This document shows positions 8,655 through 18,222 of a stretch of 64,000 nt of DNA, piece by piece. Position 1 is the stretch's first letter; each line of letters starts with the position of its first letter. The notes beneath the pieces are model-generated. The model ran no database searches. It was not told where the DNA came from and saw nothing but the letters and a program-made list of their open reading frames with translations. Location: NCBI RefSeq assembly GCF_051388935.1, contig NZ_JBPKBI010000009.1, positions 1-64,000 on the forward strand. The letters are read 5' to 3'. The position numbers were made by a program, and so were the translations under genes. This DNA comes from Yinghuangia sp035454725 (GTDB lineage: Bacteria; Actinomycetota; Actinomycetes; Streptomycetales; Streptomycetaceae).

Positions 8655-9650
8655 GTGACCCGGCGTACGGTCCTGGTGCTCACGCACACAGGGCGTCCCG
8701 CCGCGCTGCGCAGTGCGCGCCTGGTCGTGGACGGCCTGGTGGCGGCGGGGATCGTGGTCCGGGTGCTGGAGTCGGAGGCCGAGGAGCTGACGCTGCCGGG
8801 AGTCGAGGTGGTGTCGGCCGAGCCGGACGCCGCGAAGGGCTGCGAGCTGGCGATCGTGCTGGGCGGCGACGGGACCCTGCTGCGCGGGGCCGAGCTGGTT
8901 CGCGACGCGCGGGTGCCGATGCTCGGGGTGAACCTGGGCCGGGTGGGTTTCCTGGCCGAGGCCGAGCGCGAGGATCTCGGCGAGGTGGTCGAGCGCGTGG
9001 TGCGTTTCGACTACGAGGTCGAGGAGCGGATGACGCTCGATGTGGTGGTGCGGACCAACGGCGACGTGGTGCACACCAACTGGGCGTTGAACGAGGCGGC
9101 GATCGAGAAGGCGTCGCGGGAGCGGATGCTGGAGTTGGTGACCGAGGTCGACGGGCGTCCGCTGTCGCGGTGGGGTGGCGACGGGGTGGTGTACGCGACG
9201 CCGACGGGGTCGACGGCGTACGCGTTCTCCGCGGGCGGCCCGGTGGTGTGGCCGGAGGTCGAGGCGTTGTTGATGGTGCCGATCAGCGCGCACGCGTTGT
9301 TCGCCAAGCCGCTGGTGGTGTCGCCGCGGTCGGTGCTGGCGGTCGAGGTGCAGCCGGAGACGCCGAAGGGCGTGCTGTGGTGCGACGGTCGGCGTACGGC
9401 GGATCTGCCGCCGGGGGCGCGGGTGGAGGTGCGGCGCGGAGCCGTGCCGATCCGGTTGGCGCGGTTGCACGAGGCCCCGTTCACGAACCGGCTTGTGGCG
9501 AAGTTCGCGTTGCCGGTGCGGGGGTGGCGGGGTGGGCCGCACGACGCACACGATGCCCAGGATGTCCGGGATGCCGCCGATGCGGCTGAGGCGTCCGACG
9601 GTTCCGCTGTTTCCCGGCATGGTGGCGTGCCGGGCCCGAAGAACCCGTAG
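8655..9650 (+). CDS. nadK: NAD kinase
   Basis: 331 residues. It phosphorylates NAD to NADP. The hallmark GGDGT (70-74) within IVLGGDGTLLRG, GVNLGRVGFL (91-100), ALNEAAIEK and the Gly-rich TPTGSTAYAFSAGGP are all present. The GTG at 8655 (MTRRTVLVLTHTGRP) is preferred over an upstream start because the N-terminus then matches actinobacterial NAD kinases and an AAGG lies just upstream. The last 40 residues (Asp/Ala/His-rich) extend beyond the domain. The stop is 10 bases before recN, so the two genes are probably co-transcribed. Confidence 0.95.
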   Translation: MTRRTVLVLTHTGRPAALRSARLVVDGLVAAGIVVRVLESEAEELTLPGVEVVSAEPDAAKGCELAIVLGGDGTLLRGAELVRDARVPMLGVNLGRVGFLAEAEREDLGEVVERVVRFDYEVEERMTLDVVVRTNGDVVHTNWALNEAAIEKASRERMLELVTEVDGRPLSRWGGDGVVYATPTGSTAYAFSAGGPVVWPEVEALLMVPISAHALFAKPLVVSPRSVLAVEVQPETPKGVLWCDGRRTADLPPGARVEVRRGAVPIRLARLHEAPFTNRLVAKFALPVRGWRGGPHDAHDAQDVRDAADAAEASDGSAVSRHGGVPGPKNP

Positions 9651-9660
9651 GGTCGTCGCC

Positions 9661-11400
9661 GTGCTGGAAGAGATGCGCATACAAGGCCTGGGCGTGATCG
9701 AGGACGCCGTGGTCGAGCTGGCGTCCGGTTTCACGGTGGTCACCGGTGAGACGGGCGCGGGCAAGACGATGGTGGTGACGGGCCTGGGGTTGTTGTTCGG
9801 AGGCCGCGCGGACGCCGGTCTGGTGCGGACGGGCCGGGGCCGTGCGGTGGTCGAGGGCCGTGTGCGGCTGTCGGCGGACGCCCCGGCCGCGGTGCGGGCG
9901 GCGGAGGCGGGCGCCGAGTTGGACGAGGACGCCCTGTTGCTGAGCCGCACGGTCTCGGCCGAGGGCCGCAGCCGCGCGCACGTGGGCGGCCGGTCGGCGC
10001 CGGTCGGCCTGCTGTCGGACCTGGCGGACGAGCTGATCGCGGTGCACGGGCAGACGGACCAGCAGCGGTTGCTGCGTCCGGCGCGGCAGCGCGCGTCATT
10101 GGACCGGTACGCGGGGGAGTCGGTGGCGAAGCCGCTGGCCTCGTACGCGCGGGTCTACAAGCGGCTGCGCGCGGTCACCGCGGAGTTGGAGACGATCACC
10201 ACGCGGGCGCGGGAGCGCGCGCAGGAGGCCGATCTCCTGCGGTTCGGCCTCGGGGAGATCGAGCAGTTGGCGCCGCAGGCCGGTGAGGATGCCGAGCTGG
10301 CCGCGGAGACCGAGCGCCTCGGGCACGCCGACGCGCTGCGTTCGGCGGCGACAACCGCGCACCAGGCGCTGCTCGGTGACCCGGAGTCGGGGGTCGAGGG
10401 CGCCGACGCGGTGACGTTGATCGGCGAGGCGCGCCGGGCGGTCGAGGCTGTGGCGTCGCACGACCCGGCGCTGGCCGCGCTGGCCGAGCGGCTGAACGAG
10501 CTTGGCTATCTCGCCTCCGATGTGGCGACGGAGCTGGCGTCGTACGCGGCGGGCGTCGACGCGGACCCGGTGCGGCTCGCGGTCGCCGAGGAGCGCCGGG
10601 CGGCGCTGACGGCGCTGACGCGCAAGTACGGCGCGGACATCGGCGAGGTGTTGGCGTGGGCGCAGCGGTCGGCGGCGCGGCTGGCGGAGCTGGACGGCGA
10701 CGACGACCGGGTCGGTGAACTGACCGAGGAGCGCGACGCGTTGCGCAGCGAGCTCGCGGAGCTGGCCGCCGAGGTGTCGGCGGCGCGCGCGGCGGCGGCG
10801 GACCGGTTCGCGGAGGCGGTCACGGTCGAGCTGGGCGCGCTGGCGATGCCGCATGCCCGGGTGACGGTCGCGATCACCGGGGTCGAGGATCCGGACGGGC
10901 TGGAGGTCGGCGGCCGGGTTCTCGCGTACGGCCCGTCCGGCGTCGACGAGGTGGAGCTGCTGCTCGCGCCGCATCCCGGAGCGCCGCCGAGGCAGCTGGG
11001 CAAGGGCGCGTCGGGTGGTGAGCTGAGCCGGGTGATGCTCGCGGTCGAGGTGGTCTTCGCGGGCGCGGACCCGGTGCCGACGTTCGTGTTCGACGAGGTC
11101 GACGCGGGTGTGGGCGGCAAGGCGGCGGTCGAGGTGGGTCGGCGCCTGGCGATGCTCGCGCGGTCGGCGCAGGTGATCGTGGTGACGCACCTGCCGCAGG
11201 TGGCGGCGTTCGCGGACCGGCATCTGGTGGTGGAGAAGTCGAACGACGGGACGGTGACGCGGTCCGGCGTGGTCGCTCTCGACGACGCGGCGCGCGTGCG
11301 GGAGTTGTCGCGGATGCTGGCCGGTCTGGAGGACTCCGAGCTGGGCCGGGCGCACGCGGAGGAGCTGCTGGAGGCGGCGGCGAAAGTCAAGCGCGCCTGA
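9661..11400 (+). CDS. recN: DNA repair protein RecN
   Basis: 579 residues, the usual RecN length. SMC-like ATPase for double-strand-break repair: Walker A GETGAGKT (29-36), Q-loop region GQTDQQRLL, central coiled coils, the ABC signature KGASGGELSRVMLA near 450 and Walker B PTFVFDEVDAGVGG near 475, then the H-loop VVTHLPQVA. The GTG at 9661 gives MLEEMRIQGLGVIED, the typical start. It follows NAD kinase by 10 bases, an arrangement conserved in Streptomyces and mycobacteria. Confidence 0.95.
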   Translation: MLEEMRIQGLGVIEDAVVELASGFTVVTGETGAGKTMVVTGLGLLFGGRADAGLVRTGRGRAVVEGRVRLSADAPAAVRAAEAGAELDEDALLLSRTVSAEGRSRAHVGGRSAPVGLLSDLADELIAVHGQTDQQRLLRPARQRASLDRYAGESVAKPLASYARVYKRLRAVTAELETITTRARERAQEADLLRFGLGEIEQLAPQAGEDAELAAETERLGHADALRSAATTAHQALLGDPESGVEGADAVTLIGEARRAVEAVASHDPALAALAERLNELGYLASDVATELASYAAGVDADPVRLAVAEERRAALTALTRKYGADIGEVLAWAQRSAARLAELDGDDDRVGELTEERDALRSELAELAAEVSAARAAAADRFAEAVTVELGALAMPHARVTVAITGVEDPDGLEVGGRVLAYGPSGVDEVELLLAPHPGAPPRQLGKGASGGELSRVMLAVEVVFAGADPVPTFVFDEVDAGVGGKAAVEVGRRLAMLARSAQVIVVTHLPQVAAFADRHLVVEKSNDGTVTRSGVVALDDAARVRELSRMLAGLEDSELGRAHAEELLEAAAKVKRA

Positions 11401-11551
11401 CGCCGCGGCCGGTCGGTTCCCGGAACCGGATCACAAGGCCGTAACGGCTTGGGCACGGCCGTGCACCGGGCGGCGTACGGCGTGTGAAGGCCGCCATAGG
11501 GGCGGGCGGTACCCGCCTGACCAGGGCTGTTCGCATGGCAGGATGACCGCG

Positions 11552-12733
11552 ATGAGGATTCCCGTGCTCCGCCGACGCCGTGTGCCCGAGTTCGAGGGCA
11601 TCGCCGGCGTCGTCCGGCTGGACCGGCGTACGAAGAACCTCACCAAGCGGCTGCGCCCCGGTGACATCGCGGTCATCGACCACGTCGACCTCGACCGCGT
11701 CGCCGCCGAGGCGCTGGTCGCCTGCCGGCCGGCCGCGGTCGTCAACGCGTCGGCGTCGATCAGCGGCCGCTACCCCAACCTCGGGCCGGAGATCATCGTC
11801 GCGGCCGGCGTCCCGCTGCTGGACGCCGTCGGGCAGGGCGTCATAGGCCGGCTGCCCGAGGGCGAGTGGGTGCACATCGAGGACGACATCCTCTACCGCG
11901 GCGAACGGCCGATCGCGGTCGGCACGATGCTCGACAAGGAGTCGGTGCGCGCCGCGATGGAGGAGGCCCGTGCGGGGCTGTCCGAGCAGATCGAGGCGTT
12001 CGCGCAGAACACCCTCGAATACATCCGCGAGGAACGCGACCTCCTCCTCGACGGGGTCGGGGTGCCGACGATCAGGACCAACCTGGACGGCCGGCAGGTT
12101 CTCATCGTCGTGCGCGGCTACCACTACCGCGAGGACATCGCCGCGCTGCGGCCCTACATCCGCGAGTACCGCCCGGTGATGATCGGCGTCGACGGCGGCG
12201 CGGACGCGCTGCTGGAGGCCGGCTACCGGCCGCACATCATCATCGGCGACCTGGACTCGGTGTCGGACGAGGCGCTGCGCTCGGGCGCGGAGATCGTCGT
12301 CCACGCGTACCGCGACGGCCGCGCGCCGGGAATGCAGCGGCTGGACGAACTCGGGCTGACCGGCGTGCCGTTCCCGGCCACCGGTACCAGCGAGGACATC
12401 GCGATGCTGCTCGCCGACGACAAGGGCGCCAACCTGATCGTCGCGGTCGGCACGCACGCCACGCTGGTCGAGTTCCTCGACAAGGGCCGCGCGGGGATGG
12501 CGAGCACCTTCCTGACCCGCCTGCGTGTCGGCGGCAAGCTCGTGGACGCCAAGGGTGTCAGCCGCCTGTACCGCAGCCGTATCTCCACGACCTCGCTGCT
12601 GGTGATGTGCCTGGCCGCACTGATCACCATCGCGGTGACGATCCGGGTGAGTCCCATCGGCCAGGCGTACTACCACGTGTTCCAGGCGCAGTGGAACTCG
12701 TTCGTCTTCTGGCTGCAAGGAATCTTCGGTTGA
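11552..12733 (+). CDS. steA: Cytokinetic ring protein SteA
   Basis: 393 residues with a thiamin-pyrophosphokinase-like fold: VRGYHYREDIAAL, then GVDGGADALLEAGY, HIIIGDLDSVSDEAL, and a C-terminal membrane segment (about 350-372). In Corynebacterium, SteA with SteB localises to the division site and acts with cell-wall hydrolase control; in mycobacteria the gene precedes the channel-like protein MctB. The ATG at 11552 is preferred because AGGA (11540-11543) is 8 bases away; the ATG at 11543 lacks a site. The stop overlaps the TTG start of steB by four bases, indicating translational coupling. Confidence 0.88.
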   Translation: MRIPVLRRRRVPEFEGIAGVVRLDRRTKNLTKRLRPGDIAVIDHVDLDRVAAEALVACRPAAVVNASASISGRYPNLGPEIIVAAGVPLLDAVGQGVIGRLPEGEWVHIEDDILYRGERPIAVGTMLDKESVRAAMEEARAGLSEQIEAFAQNTLEYIREERDLLLDGVGVPTIRTNLDGRQVLIVVRGYHYREDIAALRPYIREYRPVMIGVDGGADALLEAGYRPHIIIGDLDSVSDEALRSGAEIVVHAYRDGRAPGMQRLDELGLTGVPFPATGTSEDIAMLLADDKGANLIVAVGTHATLVEFLDKGRAGMASTFLTRLRVGGKLVDAKGVSRLYRSRISTTSLLVMCLAALITIAVTIRVSPIGQAYYHVFQAQWNSFVFWLQGIFG

Positions 12734-13926
12734 TCGACTTCCGCTACCACGTCGTGTCCATCATCGCGGTGTTCCTCGCGTTGTCGGTCGGCCTCGTGCT
12801 GGGCAGCTCCTTCCTCGCCGACATCGTCAAGGAGGACCTGGACGGCCGCATCCAGGAGCAGACCCGGGCCGCCGAGGCGGCGCGGCGCGACCTGCGGGCC
12901 GAGGAAGGCGAGAACCGGGCGCTCAACAACTTCATCAACGGCAGCAAGCCGGAACTGGTCGCGGGCAAGCTCACGGGCAAGTCCGTCGTGCTCGTCACGC
13001 TGCCGGACGCCAACTCCGCCGTCACCGACGCGACCGTCAAGACGCTGGAGGAATCCGGGGCGACGATCACCGGGACCGTCGCGGTCAAGGAGGCGTGGAC
13101 CGACCCGGCCAAGGAGCCCGCGCTGATCTTCGCCGCCGGCGGCACCTCGGCCGGGCAGTCCGGGTACGACCGGGCCGCGGCCGCGCTGGCCGCCGCGATC
13201 GTGCACAAGAGCAGCACCAAACCGACCACGCCGCCCACATCGACCGGCACACCGGCGACGCCGGGGGCGGCCACCGGCGCACCGCAGGCCACGCCGCTGC
13301 CGGGCCAGGTCACGCCCGAGACCAGCCCGCCCGCGAACCCGGCGACGACGGCGCCCGTCGACCCCGCGGCCAACCCGCCCGCCACCCCGCCGGTCACCGG
13401 CACCTCCCCGACCGGGACTCCCAGCCCTTCCACGAGCGGCAAGGGCGGCGAAGGCTCCACCGGCGGCACGTCCACCGAGACCGCGGCGGCTCTGCTCGAC
13501 CGCTTCGAGGACGCCGGGTTCGTCGACATCGAAGGCAACCCGGAGAAGGGCGCGACCCTCGCGGTCGTCGTCGCGCCGTCCGGCCCTGTCGAGGGCGCCG
13601 ACCCGGCGCGGCCGAACAACATCTATCTGGGGCTGTCGCGCGCCATCGACAGCACCGGCGACGGTACGGTCGTGGCCGGGGACACGGCCTCCGTACAAGG
13701 CGGCGGCACCGTCGCGGCGCTGCGCGGCGACGAACGCACCGCCAAGGCCGTGTCGTCCGTGGACGCGGCCGAGACGACCCAGGGCCAGGTCTCGGTGGGC
13801 TGGGCGCTGGTCGTCGAGTCCGTCGAAGGCAAGTCGGGGCAGTACGGTGCGACCGGACAGAACGGCTGGCTGCCCCAATTGCCGGCGGACAAGACGGAGC
13901 ACACGGAGACGGAGAAAACGTCGTGA
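12730..13926 (+). CDS. steB: SteB / MctB-like (copper transporter family) membrane-anchored protein
   Basis: 398 residues, TTG start overlapping the steA stop. The N-terminus IDFRYHVVSIIAVFLALSVG is the hallmark of the DUF3186/MctB family: one membrane helix (about 8-28), then a coiled coil (EQTRAAEAARRDLRAEEGEN). A Pro/Thr-rich linker (about 165-245, many TPPTSTGT-like units) splits the extracytoplasmic domain and is longer than usual. In mycobacteria the homologue (MctB) limits copper accumulation; in corynebacteria SteB pairs with SteA in division. Here the SteA neighbour favours the division role. It ends in a four-base overlap with the next gene. Confidence 0.85.
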   Translation: MIDFRYHVVSIIAVFLALSVGLVLGSSFLADIVKEDLDGRIQEQTRAAEAARRDLRAEEGENRALNNFINGSKPELVAGKLTGKSVVLVTLPDANSAVTDATVKTLEESGATITGTVAVKEAWTDPAKEPALIFAAGGTSAGQSGYDRAAAALAAAIVHKSSTKPTTPPTSTGTPATPGAATGAPQATPLPGQVTPETSPPANPATTAPVDPAANPPATPPVTGTSPTGTPSPSTSGKGGEGSTGGTSTETAAALLDRFEDAGFVDIEGNPEKGATLAVVVAPSGPVEGADPARPNNIYLGLSRAIDSTGDGTVVAGDTASVQGGGTVAALRGDERTAKAVSSVDAAETTQGQVSVGWALVVESVEGKSGQYGATGQNGWLPQLPADKTEHTETEKTS

Positions 13927-14792
13927 GTTCGGTTCGACGCTCGCTGCGCACGGCCGCGGTCGCGGGCACCGCGGCACGGTTCGCGTACACCATGCTGCGC
14001 CGCTTCACGCCCGGCCAGGCCGCGGCGTGGGAGCGCCGCAACCACCGCGGCGAGGCGGTCACGCTCGTCGAGGGCCCGGCCGCGGCAGTCGGCTCCGCGC
14101 TCGCCGCCGCCACCGCGCCCGGTGTCCCGGCCGCGCACCGTGCCGCGGCCGCGCTGGCGACGCTGGGCGCGGCGGGGTTCGGCACGTACGACGACATGCT
14201 CGGGGCGACTGACAAACGCGGCTTCAAGGGCCATGTCGGCGCGCTCGCGCACGGCGAGGTGACCAGCGGCATGGTCAAGGTCCTCGGCATCGGCGCGAGC
14301 GGGCTCGCCGCGGGCGCGCTCATGCGGGACAAGCCCGTCGACAAGTTGCTGGCCGGCGTCGTGATCGCGGGCAGCGCCAATGTGGTCAACCTGTTCGACC
14401 TGCGCCCGGGCCGCGCCGCCAAGGTCGCGGTCCTCGCCGGGGCACCGTCGGTGCTGCGCGGCTCGCGCCTGGCGGCGGCCCCGGTCGGCGCCGCCGCGGC
14501 GCTGATGCCGGAGGACCTGGGCGAGAAGGCGATGCTCGGCGACGCCGGGGCGAACGCGCTCGGTGCCGCGCTCGGCGTGGCGGCGGTCGCGGGGGCGTCC
14601 CGGCGCGGGCTGGTGGTTCGGGCCGCGGTGCTGGCCGCGCTCACCCTTGCGAGTGAAAAGGTGAGCTTCACCAAGGTCATCGCCGAGACCCCGGCGCTGC
14701 ACAAGATCGACATGCTCGGCCGCCGCCCGGTCGTGCCGCAGCGCCCGGCTCCCGAGGCGGAGAGCACATCCGGGCAGCCGGTGGCGTCGTAG
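13923..14792 (+). CDS. MraY/WecA-like glycosyl-phosphotransferase family membrane protein
   Basis: 289 residues, with several hydrophobic segments rich in Ala, Gly and Val. Motifs typical of the polyprenyl-phosphate N-acetylhexosamine transferase superfamily are visible: YDDMLG (catalytic-type Asp pair), NVVNLFDLRPGRA (the NxxNxxD equivalent) and GDAGANALGA. It is shorter and more divergent than MraY itself. GTG start overlaps the steB stop by four bases, so steA, steB and this gene form a coupled set. A role in envelope polymer assembly is inferred; the substrate is unknown. Confidence 0.78.
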   Translation: MSSVRRSLRTAAVAGTAARFAYTMLRRFTPGQAAAWERRNHRGEAVTLVEGPAAAVGSALAAATAPGVPAAHRAAAALATLGAAGFGTYDDMLGATDKRGFKGHVGALAHGEVTSGMVKVLGIGASGLAAGALMRDKPVDKLLAGVVIAGSANVVNLFDLRPGRAAKVAVLAGAPSVLRGSRLAAAPVGAAAALMPEDLGEKAMLGDAGANALGAALGVAAVAGASRRGLVVRAAVLAALTLASEKVSFTKVIAETPALHKIDMLGRRPVVPQRPAPEAESTSGQPVAS

Positions 14793-14950
14793 GCCGATGC
14801 CCCATGGCGTGACGCGAGAAGTCCGATGATCGACCCGGCCCTGTGGACGCCGGCCGCCGCAGCGATCCGCTCATCCGGTAAACCCCCGCAGTGGGGGCTG
14901 CGGGGCCGGTCGGAAGATCGCACCAACGTTCTCGTCGTTCGGGGCGCCGC

Positions 14951-16588
14951 GTGACCGTCGGCACCCCCCCGACCCCGCCCGCGTCGCCGCGGCGTCGACG
15001 CCTCACGCGCGGGCTCGCCGGCGCGGCCCTCGTCATCGCCGTCCTCACAGTCCTCGCACGCGTGGCCGGGTTCGGCCGGCAGATCGTCTTCAACGCGGCC
15101 GTCGGCCAGAACAACGTCGGCGACGCCTACACCACCGCCAACTACGTCCCCAACATCGTCTTCGACATCGTCGCCGGCGGGGCGCTCGCGAGCCTGGTCG
15201 TGCCGCTGCTCGCCGGCCCGCTCGCGCGCGGTTCGACCGACGAGGTCCGCCGCACGGCGTCCGCGCTGCTCACCTGGACCGTGGCGGTCCTGGTGCCGGT
15301 CACCGTCGCGGGCGTGCTGCTCGCGGACCCGCTGATGGACGCGCTGCTGCGCGACAAGACCGATGTGCCCGGCATGTCCGGGCTCGCCGCCGCATTCCTG
15401 ACCGCGTTCCTGCCGCAAATCCCGCTGTACGGCCTCGCGGTCGTGTCCGCCGGCATCCTCCAGGCCCACCGCCGGTTCACCGCAGCGGCGGTCGCGCCGC
15501 TGGTCTCCAGCCTCGTCGTCGCCGGCGCCTACCTTCTCTTCGCCGCCGGCTACGACGGCAGCGGAGACGACCCGGACGCGGTCCCGCGAGGCGGCGAACT
15601 CGTGCTCGGACTCGGCACCACCGCGGGCGTGCTGGCACTCGCCCTGTGCACCCTTGTCCCCCTGCGCGGCACCGGCATCCGGCTGCGTCCCACCTTCCGC
15701 TTTCCCGACGGTGTCGCCCGACGTGCCCGGATGCTCGCCCTCGCGGGAGTCGCCACGCTCGTCGCGCAGCAACTGGCCACGGTCACCGTCCTGATCCTGG
15801 TCAACGCGCACGGCCCGGCGGGCGGCGCGGTGACGTACCAGAACGCGTGGATGGTGTACGTCCTGCCGTACGCGGTGCTCGCCGTGCCGATCGCCACCAG
15901 TGCCTTCCCGCGCCTGAGCGCAGCCGCGCACGAGGGCGACCACCCCGGGTTCGCCGCCACCGCGGCGGCCACCACGCGCGCGGTGCTGCTGGTGTCGTTC
16001 GCGGGAGCGGCGGTGCTGGCGGCCACGGCGTATCCGGTCGGTGCGTTCTTCGCGAACCTCGCGGGCGGCGACGGCGGAGTCGACCCGGCCGTCCTTGCCC
16101 GCGCGCTCGTCGCCTTCGCACCCGGCCTGGCGGGATATGGCCTGATCGCGCACCTGGGCCGGGCGTTGTACGCGCGCGGCCACGGGCGCGCGTCGGCGGG
16201 TGCGGTGGTCCTGGGCTGGGCCGCGGTCATCGCCACCGACCTGGCCCTGGTGCCCGCGGTCGACCCCGAGTGGAGCGTCGCCGCGCTGGGGCTGGGCAAC
16301 ACCGTCGGCATGACCGTGGCCGGAGCCCTTCTGGTGGCCGCCACCGTGCGGGCGTCGGGCCGCGAGGCCCTGCGCGGCGCCGGGCGCGTGAGCCTGGCCG
16401 GGGCGGCCGCAGCGGGTGCGGGGGGAGCGGCCGGGGCCGGGCTCGCCCACGTGTGGGGAACGGGCGGCACGGTCCACTCGTTGCTCGCGGGAACGACAGC
16501 CGCGATCATCGGCGCGGCGGTGTTCGCGGGTGTGGCCTACGCGCTCGCCGGCCCGGAGGTGCGGGTGCTGCTCGCGCGGCGGCGCTGA
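14951..16588 (+). CDS. murJ: MurJ/MviN family lipid II flippase-like protein
   Basis: 545 residues with about 14 membrane segments. The N-terminal pattern VLARVAGFGRQIVFNAAVGQ, then DAYTTANYVPNIVFDIVAGG, is characteristic of MurJ/MviN (MOP superfamily), which moves lipid-linked peptidoglycan precursors across the membrane. The GTG at 14951 is chosen because the upstream part is not hydrophobic or conserved. Actinomycetes usually have another MurJ near oriC, so this may be a paralogue. Its place between an MraY-like protein and a GT4 enzyme supports export of a lipid-linked envelope intermediate. Confidence 0.87.
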   Translation: MTVGTPPTPPASPRRRRLTRGLAGAALVIAVLTVLARVAGFGRQIVFNAAVGQNNVGDAYTTANYVPNIVFDIVAGGALASLVVPLLAGPLARGSTDEVRRTASALLTWTVAVLVPVTVAGVLLADPLMDALLRDKTDVPGMSGLAAAFLTAFLPQIPLYGLAVVSAGILQAHRRFTAAAVAPLVSSLVVAGAYLLFAAGYDGSGDDPDAVPRGGELVLGLGTTAGVLALALCTLVPLRGTGIRLRPTFRFPDGVARRARMLALAGVATLVAQQLATVTVLILVNAHGPAGGAVTYQNAWMVYVLPYAVLAVPIATSAFPRLSAAAHEGDHPGFAATAAATTRAVLLVSFAGAAVLAATAYPVGAFFANLAGGDGGVDPAVLARALVAFAPGLAGYGLIAHLGRALYARGHGRASAGAVVLGWAAVIATDLALVPAVDPEWSVAALGLGNTVGMTVAGALLVAATVRASGREALRGAGRVSLAGAAAAGAGGAAGAGLAHVWGTGGTVHSLLAGTTAAIIGAAVFAGVAYALAGPEVRVLLARRR

Positions 16589-16948
16589 ACCCGGCACGGG
16601 ACGCCGGCCGACGCGCGGACCAGGCTCGGAGAGGGCATGACGGGACGGCACGAGAACCGGGCGCCGAAGCCGGCGCGGAATCACACATGCCGCGCCCGGC
16701 TGACCCCCGGGAGCGGGCGGCGTGCCCGCACGCGCGGCAGGGCCCGCGAGCGAGTCGGAGGTCGACGTGGGGCCTGCTGCGGGAGGCATCGGATCACCGG
16801 AACCTTCGGCAGCGATCAGTGCCGGGGCGACGTCTTTCGATCGGCAACGCGAGACTTCGGTGAAAAGGGACCAGAGGCGGTCCCGAGAGAACGCGGGGCC
16901 CCTGCGCCCGTGCGAACATGTGCAGGCGTCGGGTCGTGAAGGAGAGTC
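16589..16948. other. Intergenic region, 360 bp
   Basis: I see no convincing gene. Open frames cross it but lack family features and run into the glycosyltransferase gene out of frame. The last bases hold GAAGGAGAG, the ribosome site of the next gene. No terminator hairpin with a T-run was seen. Confidence 0.5.
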
Positions 16949-18076
16949 GTGGCTGACGGGACGTCACAAGAGCGCGCCGGAAAGCCCGCGCGGCTGCGCG
17001 CGGTGCTGGTGCTGGGCACGGCCACCGGCGGAGTCGGGGTGCATGTCCGTTCCCTGGCACGGGGATTGGTGGCACGCGGGGTGGCTGTGACGGTCGCCGG
17101 ACCGTCCGCGGCCGAGGAGCATTTCGAGTTCGCCCGGACCGGCGCGCGGTTCGTGCCCGTCGAGGTCTCCGCCGGGTCGCGCCCCACCGGCCGCGCCGCC
17201 CTTCGGGCACTGCGCGAAGCCTGCGCGGACGCGCACGTGGTGCACGCGCACGGCCTGCGGGCCGGGCTCGCCGCGGCCTCGGTGATCGGGCGCCGCCCCG
17301 GCCGCACACCACTGGTCCTCACCCTGCACAACGCGGTGCTCGCGACCGGGCCGAAAGCAGTGCTCGCACGCATGATGGAGGCTCGCGCGGTGCGCGCCGC
17401 CGACGTCGTGCTCGGCGCCTCCTCCGACCTCGTCGACCGGGCCCGCGGACTCGGAGCCGCCGACGCCCGGCTCGGCCCGGTCGGCGCGCCCGCGCCCGCC
17501 GCGCGCCGTGACCGGTCCGCCGTGCGCGCGGAACTGACCGTCGGGGCAAGGCCCGTCGTGCTGGCGGTCGGCCGCCTCGCGCCGCAGAAGGCGTACCCGG
17601 TCCTGCTGGACGCCGCCGCGAAGTGGAAGGCACTCGCGGAGGCGCCGATCGTGCTCATCGCCGGCGACGGGCCTTTGCGTGACGAGTTGCAGGCCCGCAT
17701 CGACGCCGAGGATCTGCCGGTGCGGTTGCTGGGCCACCGCGGCGATGTCGCCGATTTGTTCGCCGCCGCCGACATCGCCGTGCTCCCCAGCCACTGGGAG
17801 GCGCGGTGCCTGGTGGCGCAGGAGGCGCTGTCGATGGGCGTGCCGCTGGTGTCCACCGCGGTCGGCGGCATTCCCGAACTGGTCGGGGACGCGGCGGAGT
17901 TGGTGCCGTACGGCGACGCCGACGCGTTGGCGGAAGCCGTCGCGGCGCTGCTCGCCGACCCCGGTCGCCGCGCCGCACTCGCCGAGGCCGGCCGCGCCCA
18001 GGCCCTGACCTGGCCGGACGAGAACGACACCGTTGCCCAGGTGCTCAGCGTCTACGAGGAACTCGGCCCGCGTTAG
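16949..18076 (+). CDS. Glycosyltransferase family 4 protein
   Basis: 375 residues, GT-B fold. The N-terminal acceptor half carries TATGGVGVHVRSLARGL and HAHGLRAGL; the donor half has AVGRLAPQKAYPVLLDAA, LIAGDGPLRDEL and the E-x7-E type motif in EARCLVAQEALSMGVPLV near 282-300, then GGIPELV. No signal or membrane segment, so it acts on the cytoplasmic face. GAAGGAG lies just before the GTG start. With MraY-like and MurJ-like genes upstream, it may glycosylate a lipid-linked envelope precursor (inference). Confidence 0.88.
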   Translation: MADGTSQERAGKPARLRAVLVLGTATGGVGVHVRSLARGLVARGVAVTVAGPSAAEEHFEFARTGARFVPVEVSAGSRPTGRAALRALREACADAHVVHAHGLRAGLAAASVIGRRPGRTPLVLTLHNAVLATGPKAVLARMMEARAVRAADVVLGASSDLVDRARGLGAADARLGPVGAPAPAARRDRSAVRAELTVGARPVVLAVGRLAPQKAYPVLLDAAAKWKALAEAPIVLIAGDGPLRDELQARIDAEDLPVRLLGHRGDVADLFAAADIAVLPSHWEARCLVAQEALSMGVPLVSTAVGGIPELVGDAAELVPYGDADALAEAVAALLADPGRRAALAEAGRAQALTWPDENDTVAQVLSVYEELGPR

Positions 18077-18167
18077 TCGCTGCGCTCGGGGGCGGACCTC
18101 ACCGGGCCCGTGGTGTTCTCACGGCCCGGTGCGGGGGCCCGAGTCGCACACCCCGCGGTGACGAAAT

Positions 18168-18220
18168 CGGCCCCGCCCGCACGTCGATGCGTGCCGGCGG
18201 GGCCGTCCTCGGTCTTTTTC
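18168..18220. terminator. Terminator between convergent GT4 and GH15 genes
   Basis: A 16-bp stem (18168-18183 with 18190-18205, one mismatch, loop TCGATG) is followed by TCCTCGGTCTTTTTC. It lies 90 bases past the glycosyltransferase stop and just before the stop of the convergent GH15 gene. Confidence 0.85.
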
Positions 18221-18222
18221 GC

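Noticed and set aside
13394..16789. 1131-codon open frame on the minus strand across steB, MraY-like and MurJ-like genes
   Set aside because: It is antisense to three well-recognised genes and encodes composition-biased sequence; high GC third positions keep that frame free of stops.
16722..17090. Small gene overlapping the start of the GT4 gene
   Set aside because: It overlaps the well-supported glycosyltransferase start in another frame and shows no family features.
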